From the NCBI RefSeq assembly GCF_030418165.1, contig NZ_JAUHTQ010000009.1, positions 78,101-142,100 of the forward strand: a DNA stretch of 64,000 nucleotides, written 5' to 3'. Every line of letters begins with the position of its first letter. Positions within the stretch are counted from its first letter, which is position 1. The notes below the pieces were generated by a model. That model saw only the letters and a list, made by a program, of their open reading frames with translations, searched no databases and was not told where the DNA came from. The position numbers were made by a program, and so were the translations under genes. Positions 1-7,672 of the stretch are shown piece after piece. Source of the DNA: Ureibacillus aquaedulcis. GTDB lineage: Bacteria > Bacillota > Bacilli > Bacillales_A > Planococcaceae.

Positions 1-196
1 AAACGATGATGATAAGAGGTAGATTAAAAGCTACAAAACCAATATAGGTATGACCAATCTCGCCATAAGGCATTCCACGAAGGAAGTACTCAAAATCTGG
101 GGACATGCTACCTAAAACTAATGCTAAAAAGTTCACGTATTTACTCTTCCTTGAAAAAGGTAAAACGGCTGCTGGATGTGCAAAGGTCAACGGCAT
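1..196 (-). CDS. DUF4184 family membrane protein, N-terminal part
   Basis: This reading frame on the minus strand starts at an ATG (194-196) with AGGAG about 9 bases upstream and runs off the left edge, leaving 65 codons. The N-terminus reads MPLTFAHPAAVLPF, then a segment with GSMSPDFEYFLRG, then a hydrophobic stretch. A near-N-terminal FxHPAAVLP followed by GSMxPDFEYF is the hallmark of the DUF4184 family, whose function is unknown. The SPDFEYF Asp/Glu pair and the early His recall metal-dependent membrane hydrolases of the YdjM type, but that is inference. Confidence 0.8.
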   Translation of the reverse strand, partial: MPLTFAHPAAVLPFSRKSKYVNFLALVLGSMSPDFEYFLRGMPYGEIGHTYIGFVAFNLPLIIIV

Positions 197-224
197 CTTC
201 GGTCACTCCTAGAAATATTCTTAT

Positions 225-251
225 TAAAAAAACTCCTCAATTAATGAGGAG
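225..251 (-). terminator. Rho-independent terminator of the Cys-rich gene
   Basis: A 7-bp perfect stem (CTCCTCA 233-239 with TGAGGAG 245-251) is followed on the minus strand by seven T residues. It lies 11 bases past the stop of the Cys-rich gene at 263-604. Confidence 0.85.
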
Positions 252-262
252 CCCTAAAGTGA

Positions 263-604
263 TTATGCCATATTTCTGCAAGCTTCCGCACATTCACGGC
301 ACACTTTTGCGCATTCTTGGCAATGATCATCCTGGAATTGTTCACAATGTGATGCGCATGCTTCGCAAATTTCAGCACATAATTCACAAATTTCCTTAGA
401 CATAGTGCTGTTGCGGGACATCAAAGCTACTGCTTGGAAACAGATATCTGAACAGTCCTGCATCATTTGTATACAGTGGACCCTAGCTTGTACGTCCGGC
501 TCTTTTAAACAAGCAGTTTTACATTCACTGCAAGCTCTTGCACACTTAATACATAACTCAATACAATGATCCATCTCAGTTGGTGATATTGATAAAACTC
601 CCAT
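263..604 (-). CDS. Four-helix-bundle Cys-rich copper-storage-like protein (YhjQ/DUF326 type)
   Basis: A 113-residue protein with 19 cysteines in CxxC and CxxxC spacings (residues 14-32, 44-55, 73-87 and 95-109), falling on four predicted helices. This pattern is that of the DUF326/YhjQ family and of the Csp proteins, which load many Cu(I) ions onto thiols lining a four-helix bundle. No signal peptide is present, so a cytosolic copper-buffering role like Csp3 is likely by family. The ATG has AAAGGGG upstream and its own terminator follows, so it is monocistronic. The older label 'ferredoxin-like' would be an alternative, but no Fe-S fold is evident. Confidence 0.85.
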   Translation of the reverse strand: MGVLSISPTEMDHCIELCIKCARACSECKTACLKEPDVQARVHCIQMMQDCSDICFQAVALMSRNSTMSKEICELCAEICEACASHCEQFQDDHCQECAKVCRECAEACRNMA

Positions 605-844
605 TCGAATAACCCCTTTCAGCCATATTCATTCATCATCTTTCTACTCTACTTATTCACTTATTTTCAAGATCTAAAACTAGAATAATAATATGACGTA
701 TATCTCTATACAAAAAAGAGCGCAATTCCTCATCCGAATCACACTCAATCGTCGAAAATATATTAAAATCTCATAGATTTTGAAGTTCTACCCTTAACTT
801 TAACTAAAGTAAATTTATCTAATTTAACTTTCAGGAATTCTTAA

Positions 845-1609
845 CTAATCAATCAACTTACTTCTCAAATATTCCTCAAAAGTAATTTCCCCTATTTTTT
901 CCATAGAGTTTGTATTTTTCCCTTCGATTAAAGAGCTGTAGAGTTTACCAGCCAGAGGAATACTTAATACATTATTTTTTTCGTTGTTAATCTTTATTTT
1001 CAGTTCCGCCATTTCTTTTAATGTCAGTATTTCCGGACCACAAAAATCTCCCGCTTTTCCTTGGGGGCCTTTATTGACCAAATCTGTTAGATATCCTGCA
1101 TATTCACCAACGTCCACGCTTTGAAATTTGACCTTTCCAGGGATAACATATCTATTAAAAAGTGGTTTTGATAGTAGTAAGTTTTCAACAAAGCTATGAA
1201 ACTGAGTAGCACGTGCAATGGTATAGGGAATGTTGCTATTCTTTAGCAATCTTTCCGCTTCGTACTTTAGTCTATAGTATTTGAAAGGGATATCCTCAAT
1301 ACCTACAATGGATGGATAAATAAAATGCTGGATGTGCTGAGCTTTACTTAGAAAATTCCCGAAACCTGTAAGCTCGATGGCTTCAGATTTTTTTGTTGGA
1401 CTTGTTGCAGCGTGAATAATCACATCTACATCTTTTACTGCTTCATCCAGGCCTTCTCCGGACAGTAAATCGCTATAAACCCAATTGAAATCTTCCATAC
1501 TTTCAGGCTTTCTTCTCGAAGTTATTTTCACTTGATAATTGCAATCTCTTAATTGACTTAACAAGGCAGTACCAAGCTGTCCCGTTGAACCAGTGACCAA
1601 GATCCTCAA
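845..1609 (-). CDS. NAD(P)-binding NmrA/SDR-like protein
   Basis: The protein opens with RILVTGSTGQLG, the Rossmann GxxGxxG nucleotide-binding loop of atypical short-chain dehydrogenases (NmrA-like). HAATSPT around residue 75 and YPSIVGIED followed by YYRLKYEAE fit the family. There is no clean YxxxK dyad in a classical context, so it may be a redox sensor or a reductase. I prefer the TTG start at 1609, which has GGAAG eight bases upstream. An ATG five codons earlier (1624) has no ribosome site. The product is 254 residues. It stands alone among minus-strand genes. Confidence 0.75.
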   Translation of the reverse strand: MRILVTGSTGQLGTALLSQLRDCNYQVKITSRRKPESMEDFNWVYSDLLSGEGLDEAVKDVDVIIHAATSPTKKSEAIELTGFGNFLSKAQHIQHFIYPSIVGIEDIPFKYYRLKYEAERLLKNSNIPYTIARATQFHSFVENLLLSKPLFNRYVIPGKVKFQSVDVGEYAGYLTDLVNKGPQGKAGDFCGPEILTLKEMAELKIKINNEKNNVLSIPLAGKLYSSLIEGKNTNSMEKIGEITFEEYLRSKLID

Positions 1610-1770
1610 GCACACCACTTCCATTCTTACGGATTTACTTTTTATTATACTAATTAAATGCTTTACTTTATTCTATACAATTGTGACCAAGATGGAAACA
1701 ATATGGAAGTACACATCCTTATCCTTACCTTTATAGAGGAGAACAAGCCGTTCGCTATTTCCTTAAAATG

Positions 1771-1806
1771 AAAATAGACGCATTTCCTTATGAGAGGAAT
1801 GCGTCT
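1771..1806 (-). terminator. Terminator hairpin of the diguanylate cyclase gene (GACGCATTTCC repeat family)
   Basis: AGACGCATTTCC (1776-1787) pairs with GGAATGCGTCT (1796-1806) with one bulge. On the minus strand the stem is followed by ATTTTCATTTT. It lies 54 bases past the stop of the GGDEF gene. Its left flank CCTTAAAATGAAAA recurs at other copies of this hairpin family. Confidence 0.7.
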
Positions 1807-1859
1807 GAAAACTGAATAATATTGTTTTGTCCAAGACAAATTGGCGATATCTCAACCTA

Positions 1860-2813
1860 TTAACAATACCCATTAAAAATTTTATAATTGTTCTTCCCTG
1901 CTGCCTTTGCACGATACAAGGCGTTGTCTGCATTTTTAAGAAGGGTGTTCAACTGGACACCGCCATTAGCAGAATATGGTACAATTCCAATGCTTGCAGA
2001 TAATTGATATTCAGTATCCCATGTATTTAGATAGTTAATTAGCTGTTCGGCTCTTTGGCTAATTTCTTCCGTCGAAGAGATCCGAGGAAGATTTATAATG
2101 AATTCGTCCCCCCCCAGCCTTACCGCAAAAGCATCATCATTAGGTTCTTTTACAAATTTCTGCAGCCTTAAAGACACTTCCTTCAATACTAAATCCCCAG
2201 TCTCGTGGCCATAGACATCATTTACTTTCTTAAAACCATCCAAATCAAGGAAGAATAATACGCCTTCTGTGACAGAAAAGTCTTCGAAGTATTTATAAAG
2301 GTACTGCCTGTTATACAGTCCCGTTAAAGAATCCCTATAAGCGAGACGTTCCAAATCCAGATAATAAGAAAACATTCGCGCTATTCTTTGGAGCATCTCT
2401 ACGCTCTTCTTGTCAAAGTGACTGGCCTCATGATGAGCCACACATAGGGTCCCAAACCGCTCCCCGTCAAAAAGAGAAATAGGGATTCCCAGATAAGCGT
2501 TGATATTCACGTCCGCGAGCGTTCTTTTCAACCCATTCAAGCAAGTTTCTCTACTTATATCTTCATAGATGAGAGGTTCGTTTCTTTCAAAATCGATTCG
2601 ATTACAAAGGGTTTCGTTAAGGTTAATAACCATGCCTTCCGTCACGAGAATACTTGTATTGGTATCCGAAAGTTTGAGTATAATTTGTTGTTTATCATTT
2701 AAAGAATTGATATAAATCAGTTTGTCAGGCAAGATTTCCTTGGCTAAGGCAAGCACATCGCTAGCAAGTTCGTCAAAATTCTTATACATATGCAATTCTT
2801 GTAAAGGTATCAC
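1860..2813 (-). CDS. GAF-GGDEF protein, probable diguanylate cyclase
   Basis: A 317-residue soluble protein with an N-terminal GAF-like sensor domain (about residues 10-150) and a C-terminal GGDEF domain (about 155-312). The active-site motif RLGGDEFII is intact (GGDEF at 234-238), as is the metal-binding FLDLDGFKKVND segment (187-198), so c-di-GMP synthesis is expected. The inhibitory RxxD site is not seen five residues before GGDEF (the segment reads DDAFAVRL), so product feedback may be weak. The start is GTG, with GAGGTG seven bases upstream. It is monocistronic, with a hairpin terminator downstream. Confidence 0.88.
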   Translation of the reverse strand: MIPLQELHMYKNFDELASDVLALAKEILPDKLIYINSLNDKQQIILKLSDTNTSILVTEGMVINLNETLCNRIDFERNEPLIYEDISRETCLNGLKRTLADVNINAYLGIPISLFDGERFGTLCVAHHEASHFDKKSVEMLQRIARMFSYYLDLERLAYRDSLTGLYNRQYLYKYFEDFSVTEGVLFFLDLDGFKKVNDVYGHETGDLVLKEVSLRLQKFVKEPNDDAFAVRLGGDEFIINLPRISSTEEISQRAEQLINYLNTWDTEYQLSASIGIVPYSANGGVQLNTLLKNADNALYRAKAAGKNNYKIFNGYC

Positions 2814-3029
2814 TTTAAAGCACCTCGGACAATAAAAATTCTTTATTAATTAATATTTAAAAAAATTATTATACCAAAAAGTAACATAATGCTCAATGCT
2901 GCTCCGTTTAAAGTTTCTTCACTGCCCGATAACTAACCACCAGACGGGATACCATATAATACCAAATTATTATAATGTTACCCTTTACCCTCATCTATCA
3001 AACGTTAAGATAAACACTCTCATTTTTTA

Positions 3030-3637
3030 TTAAAATACCTTTCTACTATAAATTCGAATGGAAAGCATCCATGAAAAAATGTAGAGAAGAACAACAGATA
3101 GCACAACTCTTAGGTACAACAGAGCGTTATCAAAAGATAGGACCGTTTGGATTCCCTCTCTTAATCGATCATTTAAATTGGGTATAAATTTGCTGATAAT
3201 GATTAGATACAGAACAAACAATACAGCAATACCAATCATTAAATACTGGTTTTTAAATTGAAAAGAAAATGGAAAGGCAAATGAAATAAAGACCGCAACA
3301 GTGCAAAAGATAAACAGCAATTGTTTCCACTGTGTTATTTCTCCGTGGATAACCAAATTGCCTACAAAAAGAATCGATAGGATAAGGAAAGTAAAAACAA
3401 AAGCTCCCAGATACTTCGAGCCAACAATTTCCTTTCGGGTATGCGGTAAAGAATTCAACAGAAGCTGGATATAAGATTTTTCATCCATTGAAAAACTTTG
3501 CTTAATAAGCGCAATACAAAACAGAACTCCGACCCAGTTGAAGATGTGCCTACGAATAAATAGACAAATAACAGCGGCAGGACAATCATTAATGTTCTTT
3601 TCTGCAAAACAATTTCTTTACGAATGAGATTTAACAT
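3030..3637 (-). pseudogene. Broken ABC-2 type permease (frameshifted)
   Basis: Two overlapping frames together make one ABC-2 family permease. The first frame begins at ATG 3637 (AAAGGAAAAG site), reads MLNLIRKEIVLQKR plus one membrane segment, and loses its sense near 3555-3545. The second frame picks up as WVGVLFCIALIKQ and continues through SLPHTRKEIVGSKYLGAF and four to five membrane segments to 3030. The typical family member has about 15 more residues at the junction, so a small deletion with a frameshift is likely. The N-terminus overlaps the tail of an ATPase remnant, as in an intact ATPase-permease operon. Function is presumably lost. Confidence 0.7.
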
Positions 3638-3761
3638 ATCGCTCTTTTCCTTTCTGTGTATATAGCACAATATCCTCAAGTGTAGGTTTCTCCAGAATGA
3701 TCGTCTCACCAAAGATACTCTGTGTACGCTGCTTAGAGGCGGTTAATGCTTCAAAATCATC
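3618..3761 (-). pseudogene. C-terminal remnant of an ABC transporter ATP-binding protein
   Basis: An open minus-strand frame of 47 codons ends at TAA 3618-3620, four codons inside the permease start. It reads EKPTLEDIVLYTQKGKE, the usual C-terminal signature of ABC-2 ATPase subunits, but has no start and meets a stop at 3762-3764. Walker A, signature and Walker B regions are absent, so about 250 residues are missing. This is the surviving end of the partner of the broken permease. Confidence 0.65.
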
Positions 3762-4063
3762 TTAACGCTTTAACGAATGAATTAGATGGAGTTATTAAAG
3801 CATTGAAAGTTTAGTTCGAATTAGTGAAAGTAACATGAGACTTGTTTTTGTACAAGATTCTCATACCCGAGGAATCATCGCCATAACTTATTTTAAAGAG
3901 GTCGTTTCATAAGTAATTGAAACGGCTTTTTTCGTTGAGAACTATGTTAATGTTTTGCTAGAGTTGATAAATAAATCGCTGCTAAAATTCACTTAAGTAA
4001 TTTTTTGTAAAACTTTCAAGAGTTCAGTAGACTAGTATATATAAATTGACCAGGAGGGTTTTG
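3762..4063. other. Gene scar and leader before the TerD-vWA gene
   Basis: From 3761 to 3814 the plus strand reads LNALTNELDGVIKALKV and a stop, which looks like the tail of a protein whose front has been lost at the same point where the ATPase remnant stops. Two hairpins follow (3835-3866 imperfect, 3901-3932 with a T tract). The remainder is AT-rich leader for the gene at 4064. I cannot identify the lost plus-strand gene. Confidence 0.4.
3901..3932 (+). terminator. Rho-independent terminator
   Basis: GTCGTTTCA (3901-3909) pairs with TGAAACGGC (3918-3926, one G-T pair), followed by six T residues. It probably ended the lost plus-strand gene whose tail is at 3761-3814. Confidence 0.75.
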
Positions 4064-5338
4064 ATGACAAAAAACACAGTTACCTTAGTACAAGGGGGAA
4101 ATACGCCCATCGCCAAGGATTCTACTCATGATATCGTCATTGAGTGGAGGTCCTCCCCTGCTGACTTGGATGTAAGTTGCTTTTTGGTCCAGGCTGATGG
4201 AAATGTGCCATCCGATGACTATATGATTTTTTACAATCAACCGACTGATCCAACCCGCATGATTACACTCCATGACAAGGCACCAACAACCAAGACATTT
4301 TCACTATCCCTCCCTTCCCTCCAGCCATCCAATATCCAAAAGTGCGTATTCGCGCTAACGCTTGATGGACCAGGGACTTTAAAAGAGGTGCAAGACTTAA
4401 AGATTACTGTAAAATCGGCAACCGATGAAATCCTATTCAATATACATCAACTAAGTGAGGAAACTTCTCTTGTTCTGGCTGAAATCTACCGTTACAAGGA
4501 TTGGTTCAAATTCAGGGGAATTGGCCAAGGGTTTAATGGTGGCCTCAAGCCTCTTGCAGAAGCACATGGGGTTGTCGTAGAGGATGAGACTAATACTTCT
4601 GAACAAATACCTTCCGCACAGCTCGAATCACCCGCTGCCCCTCCTTCAAATGTAAATATGACGAAAATAGATTTGTTGAAGAAAAAAGTAGCGGTTTCTC
4701 TTGAGAAACACAAATTAACTAAAGAGAAGGCTCGAGTGGCTGTAGTTATTGATGCTTCCGGTTCAATGTCCATGCTATATAGTAAAGGGACGGTTCAGCG
4801 GGCTTTTGAAAAGGTTTTGGCAATCGCTGCATGCATGGATGACGATGGCGCGTTGGATGTGTGGTTTTTCGGCGATAAATTTATGCGAGCACCGAGTGTA
4901 AGAGAAAGTGATTACGAGGATTACGTCAAACGCATCTATCCAAAACCCCGTCTCTTTGGCGGAGTTGGCGCTGGCAATAATGAACCGCGTGTTATGGCAG
5001 ATGTCATTCAAAAATTTACTGTGGAAGAGCCCACTAAAGACCTCCCTACCTATATCATTTTCTTTAGTGATGGCGGGATTTATGAAGAGAAGAAAATTTC
5101 CAGTCTATTAGTCGAAAGCTCCAAAGAAAATATCTTTTGGCAGTTTGTCGGAATTGGCAATGCGAAGTATGGTGTACTCGAAAGGCTCGACAATTTAACT
5201 GGGCGTGTTGTAGATAATGCAGACTTCTTTGCCCTCGACGACTTGGATAAAATTGGTGATGATGAGCTATACAATCGTTTATTTAATGAATTCCCGCAGT
5301 GGCTTAGAGAAGCGAGACGATTGGGAATTACGAATTAG
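4064..5338 (+). CDS. TerD-vWA fusion protein (TerF-like, tellurite/stress family)
   Basis: A 424-residue cytosolic protein. Residues 1-170 are a TerD domain (ADLDVSCFL, YMIFYNQP), the Ca-binding fold of Ter proteins. A Pro/Ala/Ser-rich linker spans about 175-200. A C-terminal von Willebrand A domain spans about 220-405, with an intact metal site DxSxS (VVIDASGSMS, Asp230) and FFSDGGI. This TerD-plus-vWA layout is that of TerF. Ter proteins are linked to envelope stress, tellurite and phage resistance. Here it stands alone, without TerB/C/E neighbours. The start is ATG 4064 with AGGAGG upstream, not the in-frame TTG at 4046. Confidence 0.88.
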   Translation: MTKNTVTLVQGGNTPIAKDSTHDIVIEWRSSPADLDVSCFLVQADGNVPSDDYMIFYNQPTDPTRMITLHDKAPTTKTFSLSLPSLQPSNIQKCVFALTLDGPGTLKEVQDLKITVKSATDEILFNIHQLSEETSLVLAEIYRYKDWFKFRGIGQGFNGGLKPLAEAHGVVVEDETNTSEQIPSAQLESPAAPPSNVNMTKIDLLKKKVAVSLEKHKLTKEKARVAVVIDASGSMSMLYSKGTVQRAFEKVLAIAACMDDDGALDVWFFGDKFMRAPSVRESDYEDYVKRIYPKPRLFGGVGAGNNEPRVMADVIQKFTVEEPTKDLPTYIIFFSDGGIYEEKKISSLLVESSKENIFWQFVGIGNAKYGVLERLDNLTGRVVDNADFFALDDLDKIGDDELYNRLFNEFPQWLREARRLGITN

Positions 5339-5591
5339 AGTTTAAAAGGCCTCCATTTGGAGGCCTTTTGTTAATCCTTGCTACCGCATATAAACCATCG
5401 AAATATCCGGTTCTACAACTGCCACATTGGGAGTTTGGATACGCGGAGGCAATTTGGATTCTATAAATAAAGTTGAATAATACGCATCCGCAATGGTAAC
5501 AAAATAGACTAAAAATAATAGCTTTTTCAGTCAATGATTCAAAGTAAATCTTTTCTCCTTCTAGCACATAAACTTGGTGACATGTCGCCAC
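5328..5591 (-). CDS. Possible small zinc-ribbon-like protein
   Basis: An 87-codon frame beginning with GTG carries two cysteine knuckles, CYHCGC (about residues 31-36) and CGSC (about 57-60), a spacing compatible with a zinc ribbon. The sequence between them looks protein-like. Against it, the ribosome site is weak, and the frame reads through the terminator hairpin at 5344-5369 and over the end of the TerD-vWA gene. The real stop may therefore have been lost. It could be a real but damaged small gene or chance. Confidence 0.35.
   Translation of the reverse strand: MATCHQVYVLEGEKIYFESLTEKAIIFSLFCYHCGCVLFNFIYRIQIASAYPNSQCGSCRTGYFDGLYAVARINKRPPNGGLLNSNS
5344..5372. terminator. Strong terminator after the TerD-vWA gene
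   Basis: Perfect 12-bp inverted repeat AAAAGGCCTCCA (5344-5355) and TGGAGGCCTTTT (5358-5369). The flanking A and T runs allow it to act in both directions. Confidence 0.9.
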
Positions 5592-5703
5592 ATTTGTGAT
5601 TCTTATTTATATACGCGTGGTGACTATATAAGTTTCACTTTTAAAGAGAAATTAAGGAGTAGTATGCCAGCTATTGAGATGCAATTTCCTTTATAAGAAA
5701 ACC

Positions 5704-5745
5704 TCAAAAAAAGAGGCATCAATCCATCTTGGATTCATGCCACTC
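5704..5745 (-). terminator. Terminator of the first YflT-like gene
   Basis: GGCATCAATCCA and TGGATTCATGCC form a stem with one mismatch around a TCT loop (5715-5741). On the minus strand it is followed by seven T residues. Confidence 0.85.
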
Positions 5746-5779
5746 GTTTAGAGCTATATATTTATATTTCTTTGTAAAT

Positions 5780-6205
5780 TTAAAAGTAGTGACGACGATC
5801 TAAATACGTATAGTCTACATTGAGCTCTCGATCTACGGGTGTCGTGTCTATATAGTCATCATCCATATCATCATTCAGATAGATAAGGACGCCTCCATCT
5901 TCTACAATCTGTTTGTAATACTCAAGCTGTGAACCTGGTATGTCAATTCCTTTAAGACCTTCCATAACAGCATCATCACCCGTGAAGAGTGATTTAAATT
6001 TGTCTACAGCATTTCCTGTACGATGCAGATCAACATCAGCGTCCCACTTCAGTTCGGCAAACGCGTCTAGATCTTTTCCTACTAAATGAATTTGACCCAT
6101 TGGAGTTCCACTAGTCTTCAATCGTTCGATAATTTCCATTGCCTCATTTCTTGTGTGGGCCACCTCAATATGATTGCCTGGATCATTAAAGTTTGATGAA
6201 TACAA
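5780..6205 (-). CDS. YflT-like general stress protein, paralogue 1
   Basis: A 141-residue member of the YflT/GSP17M family of heat- and general-stress-induced proteins. The core is shared with the next two genes: EVAHTRNEAMEIIERL, then IHLVGKDL, LKWDADVDLHRTGN, TGDDAVMEGL and GGVLIYLND. No catalytic residues are known for the family. The start is TTG with AAAGGAGGG eight bases upstream. It has its own sigma-B promoter and terminator, so it is an independent unit of the general stress regulon despite the tandem arrangement. Confidence 0.88.
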   Translation of the reverse strand: MYSSNFNDPGNHIEVAHTRNEAMEIIERLKTSGTPMGQIHLVGKDLDAFAELKWDADVDLHRTGNAVDKFKSLFTGDDAVMEGLKGIDIPGSQLEYYKQIVEDGGVLIYLNDDMDDDYIDTTPVDRELNVDYTYLDRRHYF

Positions 6206-6240
6206 GTCTGAATCCCTCCTTTTAATAGTCTATTAAACTA

Positions 6241-6265
6241 CTACCCGTGGCGAGGTTCACTAAAC
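6241..6265 (-). promoter_or_regulatory. Sigma-B promoter of YflT paralogue 1
   Basis: GTTTAG (6260-6265) and GGGTAG (6241-6246) are separated by 13 bases, matching the sigma-B consensus GTTTAA-N12-14-GGGTAT. The start codon is 36 bases further on. Confidence 0.8.
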
Positions 6266-6277
6266 CAGTTGGATTGA

Positions 6278-6311
6278 AAAGGAGGCGTTAACCCCCTCTA
6301 GGATTAACGCC
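6278..6311 (-). terminator. Terminator of YflT paralogue 2
   Basis: GGCGTTAA (6283-6290) pairs with TTAACGCC (6304-6311). On the minus strand it is followed by TCCTTTT. It separates paralogue 2 from the promoter of paralogue 1. Confidence 0.75.
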
Positions 6312-6388
6312 CTACTGTTAATAAACGCTTCCGCCTTCATTAACGTTCTGGAAGTAATCGAGCCATGTCCTGCTCTTGTTCAGTCGAT

Positions 6389-6802
6389 TTAAATTAATGG
6401 ATTACGCTCATTTGAGTATGAATCAAGTCCTGTATTTAAATCGCGTTCTACCACCGTCGTGTCTATATATTCATCGGTATAAATCAGCACACCGCCATTT
6501 TCGACTACCTGCTTATAATGAAGCAGCTGACTTTCCGGTAAATCAGCATCTCGTAAACCTTCCATCACGGCATCTTCTCCCGTAAAGAATGCTTTAAATT
6601 TATCGCCAAAGTTACCAGCATTGTGTACATCCACGTCTGCATCCCATTTTAAATTCGTAAATTCCACTAAATCTTTCCCTACAATGTTAATTTGGCCTTT
6701 TGGAATCCCATCATTCTTCAATCTGTCAATAATCGCCATTGCTTCTTGAGTAGTATGTGCTACCTCAATGTTGTAGCTGCCGTTCATATTGTTTGAATAC
6801 AT
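6389..6802 (-). CDS. YflT-like general stress protein, paralogue 2
   Basis: A 137-residue YflT/GSP17M family protein with the same blocks as its neighbours (VAHTTQEAMAIIDRL, INIVGKDL, LKWDADVDVH, TGEDAVMEGL, GGVLIYTDEYIDTT). The ATG follows AAAGGAGG. It is most similar by eye to paralogue 1, consistent with local duplication. It has its own sigma-B promoter, so induction by energy and environmental stress is expected. The molecular function of the family is not known. Confidence 0.9.
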   Translation of the reverse strand: MYSNNMNGSYNIEVAHTTQEAMAIIDRLKNDGIPKGQINIVGKDLVEFTNLKWDADVDVHNAGNFGDKFKAFFTGEDAVMEGLRDADLPESQLLHYKQVVENGGVLIYTDEYIDTTVVERDLNTGLDSYSNERNPLI

Positions 6803-6837
6803 TCTTGAATTCCTCCTTTTAATAGGTTATTACTTTT

Positions 6838-6862
6838 GTACCCGGGTGAAAAGTTTATAAAC
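6838..6862 (-). promoter_or_regulatory. Sigma-B promoter of YflT paralogue 2
   Basis: GTTTAT (6857-6862), 13-base spacer, GGGTAC (6838-6843), placed 35 bases before the start codon. Confidence 0.8.
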
Positions 6863-7008
6863 ATTATTTAGAATTCCCTACTTGACAAAACAGCTTCAAA
6901 CTGCTCTAACCCTTTTAAAGCAATATCGTATTGAAAGAGGTTGACTAGTTAGTGGCAGGAAGTATATAAATTGTAATCTTATGCGAAGTGACCGGCATTA
7001 CGGCAAAA

Positions 7009-7043
7009 TAAAAAAAGCATTCATCTTGATTATACGATGAACG
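7009..7043 (-). terminator. Terminator of YflT paralogue 3
   Basis: GTTCATCG and the matching strand CAAGATGAAT form a stem around TATAAT. On the minus strand it is followed by TTTTTTTATTTT. Confidence 0.8.
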
Positions 7044-7066
7044 CCTTCTCGTGCTATTTCTATTCA

Positions 7067-7498
7067 TTAAAATCTTGTACCATCATCATAGGTATTTGAA
7101 TCGTCTATGATATTAGGATCCCTTACTATTTGATTTGCAATTTTTGTCGTGTCCAAGTATTCATCTGTATAGATTAGCACTCCGCCGCCATCTATAATTT
7201 TCTTATAGAGATGGAGATTTTCTTCAGGAAGCTTTGCATGCTTCAAGCCTTCTATTTCGGCATCTTCTCCCGTTAAAAACGATTTCAGTCGATCTCCTGT
7301 ATTCCCGATGCGATGCAGATTGATTTCGGCATCCCATTTCAAATTGGCAAATTCAATTAAGTCTTTTCCGACTACATGAATATCGCCCTTTTGTATGCCA
7401 TCCGCTTTTAAATTTCCGATGATTGCAAGTGCCTCCTGTTTATCGTTGGCTATCACTATATGAGACCTTCCCAGGTTTTCATTACCTAATGGATACAT
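7067..7498 (-). CDS. YflT-like general stress protein, paralogue 3
   Basis: A 143-residue YflT/GSP17M family protein (IVIANDKQEALAII, IHVVGKDL, LKWDAEINLHRIGN, TGEDAEIEGL, GGVLIYTDEYLDTT). It is the most divergent of the three, with a longer C-terminal tail. The frame is open a further 37 codons upstream, but ATG 7498 has a perfect TAGGAGG eight bases away and the sigma-B promoter lies just before it, so the shorter form is correct. Confidence 0.9.
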   Translation of the reverse strand: MYPLGNENLGRSHIVIANDKQEALAIIGNLKADGIQKGDIHVVGKDLIEFANLKWDAEINLHRIGNTGDRLKSFLTGEDAEIEGLKHAKLPEENLHLYKKIIDGGGVLIYTDEYLDTTKIANQIVRDPNIIDDSNTYDDGTRF

Positions 7499-7531
7499 AT
7501 TGTTTCCTCCTATACTAAAGTAGTATATTTG

Positions 7532-7557
7532 ATACCCCTTTGGATACTTGAATAAAC
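7532..7557 (-). promoter_or_regulatory. Sigma-B promoter of YflT paralogue 3
   Basis: GTTTAT (7552-7557), 14-base spacer, perfect GGGTAT (7532-7537). It sits 33 bases before ATG 7498. Confidence 0.85.
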
Positions 7558-7672
7558 CTATATGTGAATCTAAAAAGTAAATCATAATAAAAAACTGCCT
7601 GTCTCCCAAGCAGTTTAAAAGAATCGAATTTTTTAGTCGATGTAAACTTTTTAGTATAAATCCCTGGCACAG

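Noticed and set aside
121..399. Plus-strand ORF of 92 codons
   Set aside because: It lies across the DUF4184 start, the terminator and the Cys-rich gene on the other strand, and has no ribosome site.
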